Shown here one piece after another: positions 34,014 through 41,514 of a stretch of 44,763 nucleotides of DNA. The first letter of the stretch is position 1, and the number at the start of each line of letters is the position of its first letter. The translations under genes were made by a program, and so were the position numbers. Location of the stretch: NCBI GenBank assembly GCA_947363565.1, contig CANAPP010000024.1, forward strand, positions 1-44,763, given 5' to 3'. This DNA comes from an uncultured Lachnospiraceae bacterium. Its GTDB lineage: Bacteria; Bacillota; Clostridia; Lachnospirales; Lachnospiraceae. The notes below the pieces were generated by a model, which was not told where the DNA came from, searched no databases, and was given only the letters and a program-made list of their open reading frames with translations.

Positions 34014-34045
34014 AGCTGATCCTCCTTTTTGAAGTATCTGGTCAT

Positions 34046-34094
34046 ATCTTACCACAATGGGTCAATCGTGTCAAGCATATTGACTTGATTGACG
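34046..34094 (-). promoter_or_regulatory. Promoter of the AlbA_2 gene with inverted-repeat operator
   Basis: On the minus strand, TTGACA (34069-34074 complement), 17 bases, TAAGAT (34046-34051 complement). The arms GTCAATCGTGTCAA (34061-34074) and TTGACTTGATTGAC (34081-34094) match at 12 of 14 positions and cover the -35 box. Confidence 0.75.
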
Positions 34095-34112
34095 AGATAA
34101 ATATCTGGCATA

Positions 34113-34157
34113 AAAAAGGCATCAGACCTGCGTGATGCAGGCCTGACACCTTTTTTG
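34113..34157. terminator. Bidirectional intrinsic terminator (copy B) downstream of argG
   Basis: The stem AAAAAAGG, CAGACCTGC with GCAGGCCTG, and CCTTTTTT. On the minus strand it ends argG. It is closely similar to copy A at 32609, including the trailing GAGGAAATCC. Confidence 0.88.
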
Positions 34158-34187
34158 AGGAAATCCATATATTATTTTGCTAGTATA

Positions 34188-35411
34188 CTATTTATTTTTC
34201 TTTGCTTCCATCATCTTCATCGCACGGACCTTGAGCGGCAGCCCGAACAGGTTGATGAATCCGTCCGCGTCATGGTGGTCATAAAGCTCCCCGGTAGTAA
34301 AGCTTGCCAGAGACTCGCTGTACAGTGAATACGGGGAGGTAGTACCGGCTTTGATGATGTTGCCTTTATAAAGCTTGAACTTTACTTCGCCGGTCACGTA
34401 CTCCTGGGTGCTCTCGATAAATGCCTGGACAGCCTCTCGAAGCGGTGTGAACCATTTCCCTTCGTAAACAATCTGGGAAAGCTTGTTGCCCATCTCTTCC
34501 TTCACTTCATATGTAGCGCGGTCTAAGACCAGCTCCTCAAGCTGCTGGTGCGCCTCGTAGATGATCGTTCCGCCCGGTGTCTCGTAGATGCCGTGGGACT
34601 TCATGCCGACCACCCGGTTCTCCACGATGTCAGAGATACCTATGCCGTGCTTTCCACCAAGCTCGTTCAGCTTGCGGATGATGTCGGATACCTTCATTTC
34701 CTCGCCATTGATGCTCTTCGGAATACCCTTTTCAAATGTCATCGTCACATACTCCGCCTCGTCGGGAGCATTCTCCGGGGAAACGCTCATTACGAGCAGA
34801 TGGTCATAGTTCGGCTCCAGGGACGGATCTTCAAGCTCAAGCCCTTCGTGGCTGATATGCCAGAGGTTGCGGTCACGGCTGTAGCTGTGGCTCGCGTCAA
34901 AGGGAAGGTTGATGCCGTGTGCCTTGCAGTACGCGATCTCATCCTCGCGGGACTGCATCGTCCACACGTCCGTCATACGCCACGGAGCGATGACCTTGAT
35001 ATCCGGAGCCAGAGCCGTGATGGCAAGCTCAAAACGGATCTGGTCATTGCCCTTTCCGGTAGCGCCGTGGCAGATGGCAACAGCGCCTTCTTTCCTGGCA
35101 ATTTCCACAAGGCGCTTGGCGATAGCCGGGCGCGCCATGGAAGTCCCGAGCAGATATTTGTTCTCATAGACCGCATGGGCCTGGATACAGGGTACGATAT
35201 AATTTTCACAGAAATCATCGACGACGTCTTCAATGTATAACTTGGACGCTCCGGAGAGCTTCGCGCGCTCCGAAAGCCCTTTAAGCTCCTCACCCTGCCC
35301 GCAGTCAACGCAGCAGCAGATAACCTCATAATCAAAAGTCTCTTTTAACCACGGGATGACGGCTGTAGTGTCAAGCCCGCCGGAATATGCCAGTACAACT
35401 TTCTCTTTCAT
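34188..35411 (-). CDS. argG: Argininosuccinate synthase
   Basis: The 407-residue protein has the usual length for the family. It has the nucleotide loop AYSGGLDTTAVIPWL, CHGATGKGNDQIRFE, YSRDRNLWHISHEGLELEDP and GIGISDIVENRVVGMKSHGI, all ArgG marks. It joins citrulline and aspartate with ATP to form argininosuccinate in the cytoplasm, the penultimate step of arginine synthesis. RBS GGAGGA lies seven bases before ATG 35411. It stands alone here; argH is not in the window. A promoter is visible at 35480-35508. Confidence 0.97.
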   Translation of the reverse strand: MKEKVVLAYSGGLDTTAVIPWLKETFDYEVICCCVDCGQGEELKGLSERAKLSGASKLYIEDVVDDFCENYIVPCIQAHAVYENKYLLGTSMARPAIAKRLVEIARKEGAVAICHGATGKGNDQIRFELAITALAPDIKVIAPWRMTDVWTMQSREDEIAYCKAHGINLPFDASHSYSRDRNLWHISHEGLELEDPSLEPNYDHLLVMSVSPENAPDEAEYVTMTFEKGIPKSINGEEMKVSDIIRKLNELGGKHGIGISDIVENRVVGMKSHGIYETPGGTIIYEAHQQLEELVLDRATYEVKEEMGNKLSQIVYEGKWFTPLREAVQAFIESTQEYVTGEVKFKLYKGNIIKAGTTSPYSLYSESLASFTTGELYDHHDADGFINLFGLPLKVRAMKMMEAKKNK

Positions 35412-35479
35412 CTTAACATCCTCCTCAGTGATATACCATTCTATAAATCAAAAATGTAATTTCCTTGGCCGCAAAAATT

Positions 35480-35508
35480 ACTATACACCATATCTTATAA
35501 TTATGCAA
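35480..35508 (-). promoter_or_regulatory. argG promoter
   Basis: On the minus strand TTGCAT, a 17-base spacer and TATAGT, about 70 bases before the argG start. AT-rich sequence around it contains ATGCATAA-like repeats that could be arginine-repressor sites, but I cannot match an ARG box with confidence. Confidence 0.7.
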
Positions 35509-35608
35509 GAAAAAAATGAAAGATAATTAAAAATATACGTAATATACAATTATTATGCATAAAATAGCAGGTATGCATAAGAAATGTATAAAATGATGGT
35601 TTTAGGGG

Positions 35609-35658
35609 TTGACGTATGTAGGAAATCTATATATAATATAGATAACCGATATATAGAT
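35609..35658 (+). promoter_or_regulatory. Promoter and probable PadR operator of the ABC/SEDS operon
   Basis: TTGACG (35609-35614), 17 bases, TATAAT (35632-35637). The perfect inverted repeat ATCTATATAT (35625-35634) and ATATATAGAT (35649-35658) overlaps the -10 box and start point, the right place for repression by the PadR protein of this operon. Confidence 0.75.
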
Positions 35659-35686
35659 GAACTACATAAGAAGGAGGGAGACGAAG

Positions 35687-37540
35687 ATGAAGATCATAGC
35701 CAGAATATGGAAAAGCAGCGCGTGGAGATGCCTTCCTTGTTTTATGAGTTCGATACTGGTTGCAGCTACACTGTTTTTATTTGAAGGCATCAAGGCGATG
35801 TTTTTGCACAACATGAGCGGGGAGGAGAAGTTCAGGTCCTCTCTTGGTATTTCGGCCCATCTGTATATTTATATCCTGCTGTTTATCGGTGTTATCCTGA
35901 TCCTTTACACAGTGAATCATTACAGCAGGGCAAGGCTTAAGGATTACGGTACATTTCTGGTGCTGGGGAGCGAGAAGGGCAGCATTGTCCGGATGATGCT
36001 CACAGAGTACGGGATCATCAGCGCAGTCTCCTATGGGGCGGGCTGTATCTTGGGGACGGTCTTCTTGCTTGCGGTGAGAAAGGTGGTCCTCTCCGAAGGC
36101 ATACATATGGAGCTTGACGGAGAGATGTATCTGGGCGTGGTGCTGAAAACACTGTTTTATATGCTGATGGTGTACGCGGCCGCGGTGTTTATGAATGCGG
36201 TATACTTACAGGGCAATTCCCTGGCCTCATTGATGCGGTATGACAGGAAAAAGAGCAGGCTGCCTTCCATAAAAGCAAGTCTTATCGGTACGGTATGCGC
36301 AGGTCTATGTATTACTGCTGCCTGTACCATATTGGCAGGTGAGCGCATTTCCCCATATATTAAGATGAAATACGGCCTGCTCCTTGCGCTCGCCGGATTG
36401 TTCCTTTGTTTTACCTATATCGGAAGGCTGCTGTTGTACCTGCTTGGCAGGCGGGAGGGATGGTATTACCGATACCTGCTCAGGATAAAGGATCTGTATT
36501 ACCGGTTCGCGGATAATAAAAATATCATGCTGCTGAGCTTTATGGTCAATTTTACTGTCCTTGTCTTTATCAATAATAATATCGTGGAATTCGGAGCTAC
36601 GGACTCCCGTTATCTGTGGAAGTATCCCTATGATTACGTGTATGCGGTGGAACAAGGGCAGTCGGGAGAGCTTCTCCGTAAGCTCGGCGATGAAGGGGCT
36701 GACGCAGACGCGTATCCGTGCGTTTTCCTTACCTGCGCAGAGAACGGATCCTATATCGGCATACCGGTATCTGCCTACAACGCGCTTTCGGGGGAAGACG
36801 AAGAAGTTTTGCCCGGTGAGGTCTTAAGTATCCTGCAAAAGCATGAGGACGATGAGGACATATTGCTCCCGTCGGGGCGGGTGACCTTGGAAACCGGGGA
36901 AGGCATACGGCAGTTTAAGGCAGGGAAGCAAAAGAATAAGATCCTTTTTGCCGCCAGTCAGCCAGAAAGCATCGGCGTGCTGGTGTTTGGCGGGGCGGAC
37001 TATGATTCGCTGTGCAAGGTCTGGGACGGCATGTCCCTGATCACCGTTGACCAAAAGGCGCGGGAAACAGCCGCGGCGCCCCGGGAGGCGAAGCTTTTTT
37101 ATTCTAAAGCGGAGCTGATGCAAAAAGACAGAAAGGAAGATATCATGACGCTGATCTTTTACGTCTCCATGGGGATCTTTCTGATGATCAGCAATATGGC
37201 GGTCCTCGCGGTCAGGGTGTGGACGGTGATCCCGGTGCTTGGAGAAAAATACGGATTCTTAAGGAAGCTCGGGATGGATGACGAAGAGCTTGAGGGCGAT
37301 GTGAAAGGCGAACTGTCTATCTGTATGAAGATCCCTTTCGTGCTGTCATTTGTCCTGGGGGCATGTACACTTTTATGGCTGTCCGGCTCAGGGGAGTATT
37401 ACCTGGACAGACGGGTGATTCTGCTGTTTGCAGCGCTGGTCACCGTGCAGGGAAGCTTTATCGCCGGGATAGGACGTTATGGGTACCGGTTAGTCAGAGA
37501 CAGGATAGATGAAGGAAACGGGGTGAAGATATGGAGCTGA
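35687..37540 (+). CDS. FtsX-like ABC transporter permease (BceB/VexP-like)
   Basis: The 617-residue protein has about ten hydrophobic segments, three FtsX-like ones near the start (about 18-40, 60-85, 110-140) and four more by residue 280. A large outside domain (about 290-485) is followed by C-terminal spans. That layout fits antimicrobial-peptide-sensing BceB-like permeases. ATG 35687 has AAGGAGGG eight bases before; a start at 35657 would lie in the operator. It overlaps the ATPase gene by ten bases. No Bce-type kinase is nearby; the PadR gene downstream is the likely control. The substrate is unknown. Confidence 0.88.
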   Translation: MKIIARIWKSSAWRCLPCFMSSILVAATLFLFEGIKAMFLHNMSGEEKFRSSLGISAHLYIYILLFIGVILILYTVNHYSRARLKDYGTFLVLGSEKGSIVRMMLTEYGIISAVSYGAGCILGTVFLLAVRKVVLSEGIHMELDGEMYLGVVLKTLFYMLMVYAAAVFMNAVYLQGNSLASLMRYDRKKSRLPSIKASLIGTVCAGLCITAACTILAGERISPYIKMKYGLLLALAGLFLCFTYIGRLLLYLLGRREGWYYRYLLRIKDLYYRFADNKNIMLLSFMVNFTVLVFINNNIVEFGATDSRYLWKYPYDYVYAVEQGQSGELLRKLGDEGADADAYPCVFLTCAENGSYIGIPVSAYNALSGEDEEVLPGEVLSILQKHEDDEDILLPSGRVTLETGEGIRQFKAGKQKNKILFAASQPESIGVLVFGGADYDSLCKVWDGMSLITVDQKARETAAAPREAKLFYSKAELMQKDRKEDIMTLIFYVSMGIFLMISNMAVLAVRVWTVIPVLGEKYGFLRKLGMDDEELEGDVKGELSICMKIPFVLSFVLGACTLLWLSGSGEYYLDRRVILLFAALVTVQGSFIAGIGRYGYRLVRDRIDEGNGVKIWS

Positions 37541-38256
37541 TCAGAACGGAAAATGTAGTCAAGAATTACCAGAACACGCAGGTGCTAAAGAGCGTGGACC
37601 TGGCGGTTAAGGAAGGGGAGTTTATCGGGATCATGGGCAAATCCGGGAGCGGCAAGACGACGCTTCTTAAGATCATGGGGATGATCGAACCGGTGACGGA
37701 CGGAAAGGTATTCTATGAGAAAGGCAATGTGGAGCGGATTTCCGAAAAGGAAGCGGCGAGGATACGGCGGGAGGAGCTGGGATTTATCTTTCAGGAGTTT
37801 TTCCTGATGGACAGCCTGACTGTCCTGGAAAATGTGATGCTGCCCCTGCTCATCGGTAAGACTGCCGGTGTATCCGCAAAAGAGCGGGCGAAGAAGCTTA
37901 TCCGGAAATTCGGGATAGACGGGCTGGAGGAGAAGATGCCGGATGAACTGTCAGGCGGGGAGCGGCAGAGAACAGCCATATGCAGGGCGCTGATCAATAA
38001 TCCGCGGATTGTCTTTGCCGATGAGCCTACCGGCAATCTGGATTCTAAATCTGGCAAGGTGGTGATCGATGCCCTGGAGACGATCAATAAGGAACTACTT
38101 AAGACGGTGATCATGGTGACTCATGACCCACAGATGGCAAGCCATTGTGACCGGGTTATCCTGTTAAAGGACGGGAAAATCCTGGGGCAGATGGAAAAGC
38201 GGCCGGGAGACACCGGGTTTTATCAGGAAATCATCAAGCGGATGATCGATCTGTAA
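37531..38256 (+). CDS. ABC transporter ATP-binding protein (MacB/BceA-like)
   Basis: The 241-residue protein has Walker A GKSGSGKTT, a Q-loop in FIFQEFFLMD, signature LSGGERQRT, Walker B IVFADEPTGNLDS and H-loop VTHDP. It powers the permease encoded just upstream. Permease-before-ATPase order is the reverse of many bceAB pairs. It lies 75 bases before the first SEDS-like gene. Confidence 0.96.
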   Translation: MELIRTENVVKNYQNTQVLKSVDLAVKEGEFIGIMGKSGSGKTTLLKIMGMIEPVTDGKVFYEKGNVERISEKEAARIRREELGFIFQEFFLMDSLTVLENVMLPLLIGKTAGVSAKERAKKLIRKFGIDGLEEKMPDELSGGERQRTAICRALINNPRIVFADEPTGNLDSKSGKVVIDALETINKELLKTVIMVTHDPQMASHCDRVILLKDGKILGQMEKRPGDTGFYQEIIKRMIDL

Positions 38257-38331
38257 GATAAAGTGGCAGGAAGGCGGCTGTTAAGGACAGACGATACATC
38301 GGATGTACAACAAAAAAGGAGGGGTATGTGG

Positions 38332-39675
38332 ATGGACAGACAGAGATATATGGAGCTTCTTGGCGGACAGATCCGCTGCAGGCGGGCAGTTCCTCTGGTG
38401 ACAAAGGAGCTGGAAGCACATATCGAGGAGCAGAAGGAAGATTTCCTGGCGGAAGGGATGCCAGAGAATGAGGCGGAGGAGATGGCCGTCCGGGAGATGG
38501 GCGATCCGGTAGCGGTGGGCATCCAGATGGATGCCGTCCACAGGCCGCGGATGAACTGGGGGCTTATCTTTCTTATCGGGCTTTTCAGCGCGGCAGGGGT
38601 GCTTTTGTGGTACGGGTTAAATATCCGGGCTGCGGGTGGCGCAGGAGGGACGCCGGACAAGGCTTATCCCCTGTTTTTCCGGTATGCGGCCGGTACGGCG
38701 GCAGGGTTCCTTTGCATGGTGGGAATCTGCTATATGGATTACACATGGTTCGCGGTGCGGGCGAAAAAAATCATGCTGATCTACAGCGGGATACTCCTGC
38801 TGATTCCGGTTGTCCTTGCAGGGCCGATGGATGATGCCTTTTCGGAAGGATATACGGCTGCAGTGTGGCTGATGGCTTTTCTTTTTCTCCCGTTATACTG
38901 CGGAGTGCTATTTAGCTACTGGGGGCAGGGGCTTTTGGGATTTATCAAAGGTGCGGCGTGGATGCTGCCTATTGTGGGTTCTTTGCTGGTTTACCGAAAC
39001 AGGCTGGAGATGCTTATGTTCCTCGTCGTGCTGGCTGCGGTGTTATCTTACGCGGTTGCCGCAGGGACATTTTGCATCCCGGTAAAGCGCACAGTTTTTG
39101 GTATCTGGGCAGTGACGGCGCTTTTATCTGCCGGGGTCTTATTGGCTGACGGACTGACAAGCTTCGGCATCATGCCGGAGGTGTACGAGGAATTTATGGC
39201 AGCGAGCCGGGATACGGTGCGGGGGATCATAGCGGGAAGCCATGCCTTAGGGAGCGCGGGCGAGTCTTTGGGCGTACAGGGCGGAACGTTTGGGTTCACC
39301 GTGGGCGTACAGGGCAGGATGCTGGAACTCACTGAGGTATTCCCGGTGGGCAGCGAATTAATGCTGACGTATACGGCAGCCTGCTTTGGGACCTTCGCGG
39401 CTTTTGCGGCAGTCCTGGCGGCCGGGGCGCTGTTTCTTCGGATGCTCGTCCTGACGATGAGGCAGAAGAACCGCCTGGGGCGGATGATGGGACTTGGATG
39501 CGGCCTTTTGCTCCTTGCCCATGCGGCCGTCTATGTGCTGACCAACATGGGCGCGATCTGGCCGGAGCAGGTGTACTGCCCGTTTACCATGGATTACAAA
39601 GGCATGGCCGTGACCTATGTATTATTTGGAGTGATGCTGAGTATCTACCGGTATCAGAGTATAACGGAAGCGTAA
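38332..39675 (+). CDS. HAAS domain fused to SEDS (FtsW/RodA-like) membrane protein, copy 1
   Basis: The 447-residue protein has an N-terminal HAAS-like domain (residues 1-75: MELLGGQIRCRRAVPLVTKE, then AEEMAVREMGDPVAVG). About ten membrane spans follow, with FtsW/RodA/SpoVE-like features at the end (LGLGC-type GLGCGLLLLAHAAVYVLTNM and CPFTMDYKGMAVTYVLFGVM). The loop that should carry the catalytic Asp of RodA reads FPVGSELMLTY, so the Asp seems replaced. SEDS proteins polymerise peptidoglycan glycan strands; this one may be a regulator or a changed enzyme. ATG 38332 is seven bases from AAGGAGGGG. Confidence 0.82.
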   Translation: MDRQRYMELLGGQIRCRRAVPLVTKELEAHIEEQKEDFLAEGMPENEAEEMAVREMGDPVAVGIQMDAVHRPRMNWGLIFLIGLFSAAGVLLWYGLNIRAAGGAGGTPDKAYPLFFRYAAGTAAGFLCMVGICYMDYTWFAVRAKKIMLIYSGILLLIPVVLAGPMDDAFSEGYTAAVWLMAFLFLPLYCGVLFSYWGQGLLGFIKGAAWMLPIVGSLLVYRNRLEMLMFLVVLAAVLSYAVAAGTFCIPVKRTVFGIWAVTALLSAGVLLADGLTSFGIMPEVYEEFMAASRDTVRGIIAGSHALGSAGESLGVQGGTFGFTVGVQGRMLELTEVFPVGSELMLTYTAACFGTFAAFAAVLAAGALFLRMLVLTMRQKNRLGRMMGLGCGLLLLAHAAVYVLTNMGAIWPEQVYCPFTMDYKGMAVTYVLFGVMLSIYRYQSITEA

Positions 39676-39734
39676 GTGTAAGTGGCAGTCTCCCTTTTTG
39701 GGAATGTATAAAGAAGGAAAATGGAGGTATGAAT

Positions 39735-40097
39735 ATGGCAGTTGATAAGAGTTTGGTTTCAGGGAGCACGTCGATGCTGATCTTGCGGCTCCTGGCGGAG
39801 AAGGATATGTACGGGTACGAGATGATCGATACCCTGAGGGAGAAATCGGAGAATGTGTTCGAGCTTAAGGCCGGGACGCTCTACCCGCTCCTTCATTCTA
39901 TGGAAGAAAAAGGGTTTTTGGAGGCGTACGAACAGGAGGCAGTCGGTAAGGTGCGCAAATACTATCACCTGACGAAATCCGGAAAAAAGCAGCTTAAAGT
40001 AAAAGCCCAGGAGTGGAAGGAATACTCCCGTGCAGTGGTAAATGTCATGGGAGCGATGGGGGATGGCGGAAGGAGTGGATGTTATGGACAGGCGTAA
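39735..40097 (+). CDS. PadR-family transcriptional regulator
   Basis: The 120-residue protein MAVDKSLVSGSTSMLILRLL has the PadR winged helix marks KDMYGYEMIDTL, LKAGTLYPLLHSMEEKGFLE and RKYYHLTKSGKKQL. A short C-terminal helix follows, as in PadR-s2 types that dimerise. It lies between the two SEDS-like genes and overlaps the second by 14 bases. It probably represses the operon through the inverted repeat at 35625-35658; its inducer is unknown, perhaps an envelope-active compound exported by the ABC pair. ATG 39735 is seven bases from GGAGG. Confidence 0.94.
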   Translation: MAVDKSLVSGSTSMLILRLLAEKDMYGYEMIDTLREKSENVFELKAGTLYPLLHSMEEKGFLEAYEQEAVGKVRKYYHLTKSGKKQLKVKAQEWKEYSRAVVNVMGAMGDGGRSGCYGQA

Positions 40098-41436
40098 TTA
40101 TCTGGAGCTTCTGTCTTCCCAGATCCGCTGCAAACGGGCGGTTCCCCTGGTGACGGAGGAGCTGGAAGCACATATCGAGGAGCAGAAGGCGGATTTCCTG
40201 GCGGAAGGGATGACAGAGCGGGAAGCGGAAGCAGCAGCCGTCCGGGAGATGGGCGACCCGGTGGCGGTGGGTGCCCAGATGGACGGGATACACAGGCCGC
40301 GGATGAACTGGCGGCTCATCGTCGGGATCGGTATCGTCAGCCTGCTTGGGATGGTGATGTTACATATCCTTGATGTCACCGTGGAGTCGAAGGATATGCC
40401 GTTTCTGTACCTGGCGAGCCATATGGTCTATCTCGTCACCGGGTACGCGGCGATGATCGGGATATGCTGCCTCGACTACACATGGGTTGCCCGCAGGGCG
40501 AAACTGCTTTTGGCGGGCTATCTCCTTTTACTGGCCGCAGGGACGACAGTGTTTGGTACGACGATCAACGGCGCGGAAGGGTTCATCGATGTGTTCGGGC
40601 TGGCGACGGTCAATGTGAACCAGTGGGTGATCCTGGTGATCCCGCTGTACTGTGCGGTACTCTACAGCTACCGCGGGCAGGGGTATCTGGGGCTTTTAAA
40701 AAGCATTCTCTGGATGCTGCCGGTGATCTTCTCACAATTTTGGTTCCGCACGTCAGGGATCATCCTGCTTATCCCGGCGCTGGCAATGATCCTGACCGCG
40801 GCGGTCTGCAAAGGATTTTTCCGGGTGAAGGTAAGGCGGACGCTGGCAATGATCTGGGGCGCGGCGGCGTCAATTCCCGTCGGGACAATCTTGTGGTTTT
40901 CCTGGTTTGGCTCTTCTTATCAGATGATGCGGCTTGAGGTGATGTTCCATCCGGAAAAGTATGCGAAAGAGGAGGGGTATCAGTTCTACACGCTGAGAAA
41001 GCTGCTGGAAGGGAGCAGGTTTATCGGGGAAGGAAAGAATTTTTCGGAGTTTTCCGGACGGCTTCCGGACAATTCAGGTTTTGCCCTGACCTATATCATG
41101 TCTGGCTTCGGCGTACTGGCAGCAGTCTGTGTCGTCAGCGTGATCGCCATACTGGTCGGTAAGCTGACCGCCATGACCCTTAAGCAGAAGAACCAGTTGG
41201 GGGCGCTGATGGGAATGGGCTGCGGCGTGACCATCGCCTTGCAGGCCGTCTGGTATGTGCTGACCAATCTCGGGATCGTGCTGACGGGACCGGTCTACTG
41301 CCCGTTTATCACGAGGGGAGGCAGCGGGATGATCATCACTTATATCCTGTGCGGGATCATGCTGAGTATCTACCGGTATCAGAGCGTGATAAAGGAGCCG
41401 CGGAAAATGCAGGTAAAAAGAAAATGCCAGGAGTAA
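40084..41436 (+). CDS. HAAS domain fused to SEDS-like membrane protein, copy 2
   Basis: The 450-residue protein has the same plan as the 38332 gene: a HAAS-like start (LELLSSQIRCKRAVPLVTEE, AVREMGDPVAVG), about ten spans and a SEDS-type end GMGCGVTIALQAVWYVLTNL and CPFITRGGSGMIITY, closer to the FtsW PFxSxGGS box than copy 1. The loop matching the RodA catalytic Asp region reads RLPDNSGFALTY, with Gly where Asp is expected. A tandem duplication around the PadR gene is clear. It is the last gene before a terminator. ATG 40084 has AAGGAG eight bases before. Confidence 0.82.
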   Translation: MDRRNYLELLSSQIRCKRAVPLVTEELEAHIEEQKADFLAEGMTEREAEAAAVREMGDPVAVGAQMDGIHRPRMNWRLIVGIGIVSLLGMVMLHILDVTVESKDMPFLYLASHMVYLVTGYAAMIGICCLDYTWVARRAKLLLAGYLLLLAAGTTVFGTTINGAEGFIDVFGLATVNVNQWVILVIPLYCAVLYSYRGQGYLGLLKSILWMLPVIFSQFWFRTSGIILLIPALAMILTAAVCKGFFRVKVRRTLAMIWGAAASIPVGTILWFSWFGSSYQMMRLEVMFHPEKYAKEEGYQFYTLRKLLEGSRFIGEGKNFSEFSGRLPDNSGFALTYIMSGFGVLAAVCVVSVIAILVGKLTAMTLKQKNQLGALMGMGCGVTIALQAVWYVLTNLGIVLTGPVYCPFITRGGSGMIITYILCGIMLSIYRYQSVIKEPRKMQVKRKCQE

Positions 41437-41459
41437 GAACCCTCGCACCTGGACCATAT

Positions 41460-41502
41460 GCTCACGGAGCGCGCAGAAAATACGCATTCCGTGAGCTTTT
41501 TA
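41460..41502 (+). terminator. Intrinsic terminator of the ABC/SEDS operon
   Basis: The stem GCTCACGGA (41460-41468) and TCCGTGAGC (41488-41496) is followed by five U residues. It lies 23 bases after the stop of the second SEDS-like gene and just before the convergent ATPase gene. Confidence 0.85.
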
Positions 41503-41514
41503 TCGCAGCGAAGT

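Noticed and set aside
35412-35600. T-box or clear arginine operator before argG
   Set aside because: No T-box core or antiterminator is visible; ATGCATAA-like repeats are too simple in this AT-rich DNA.
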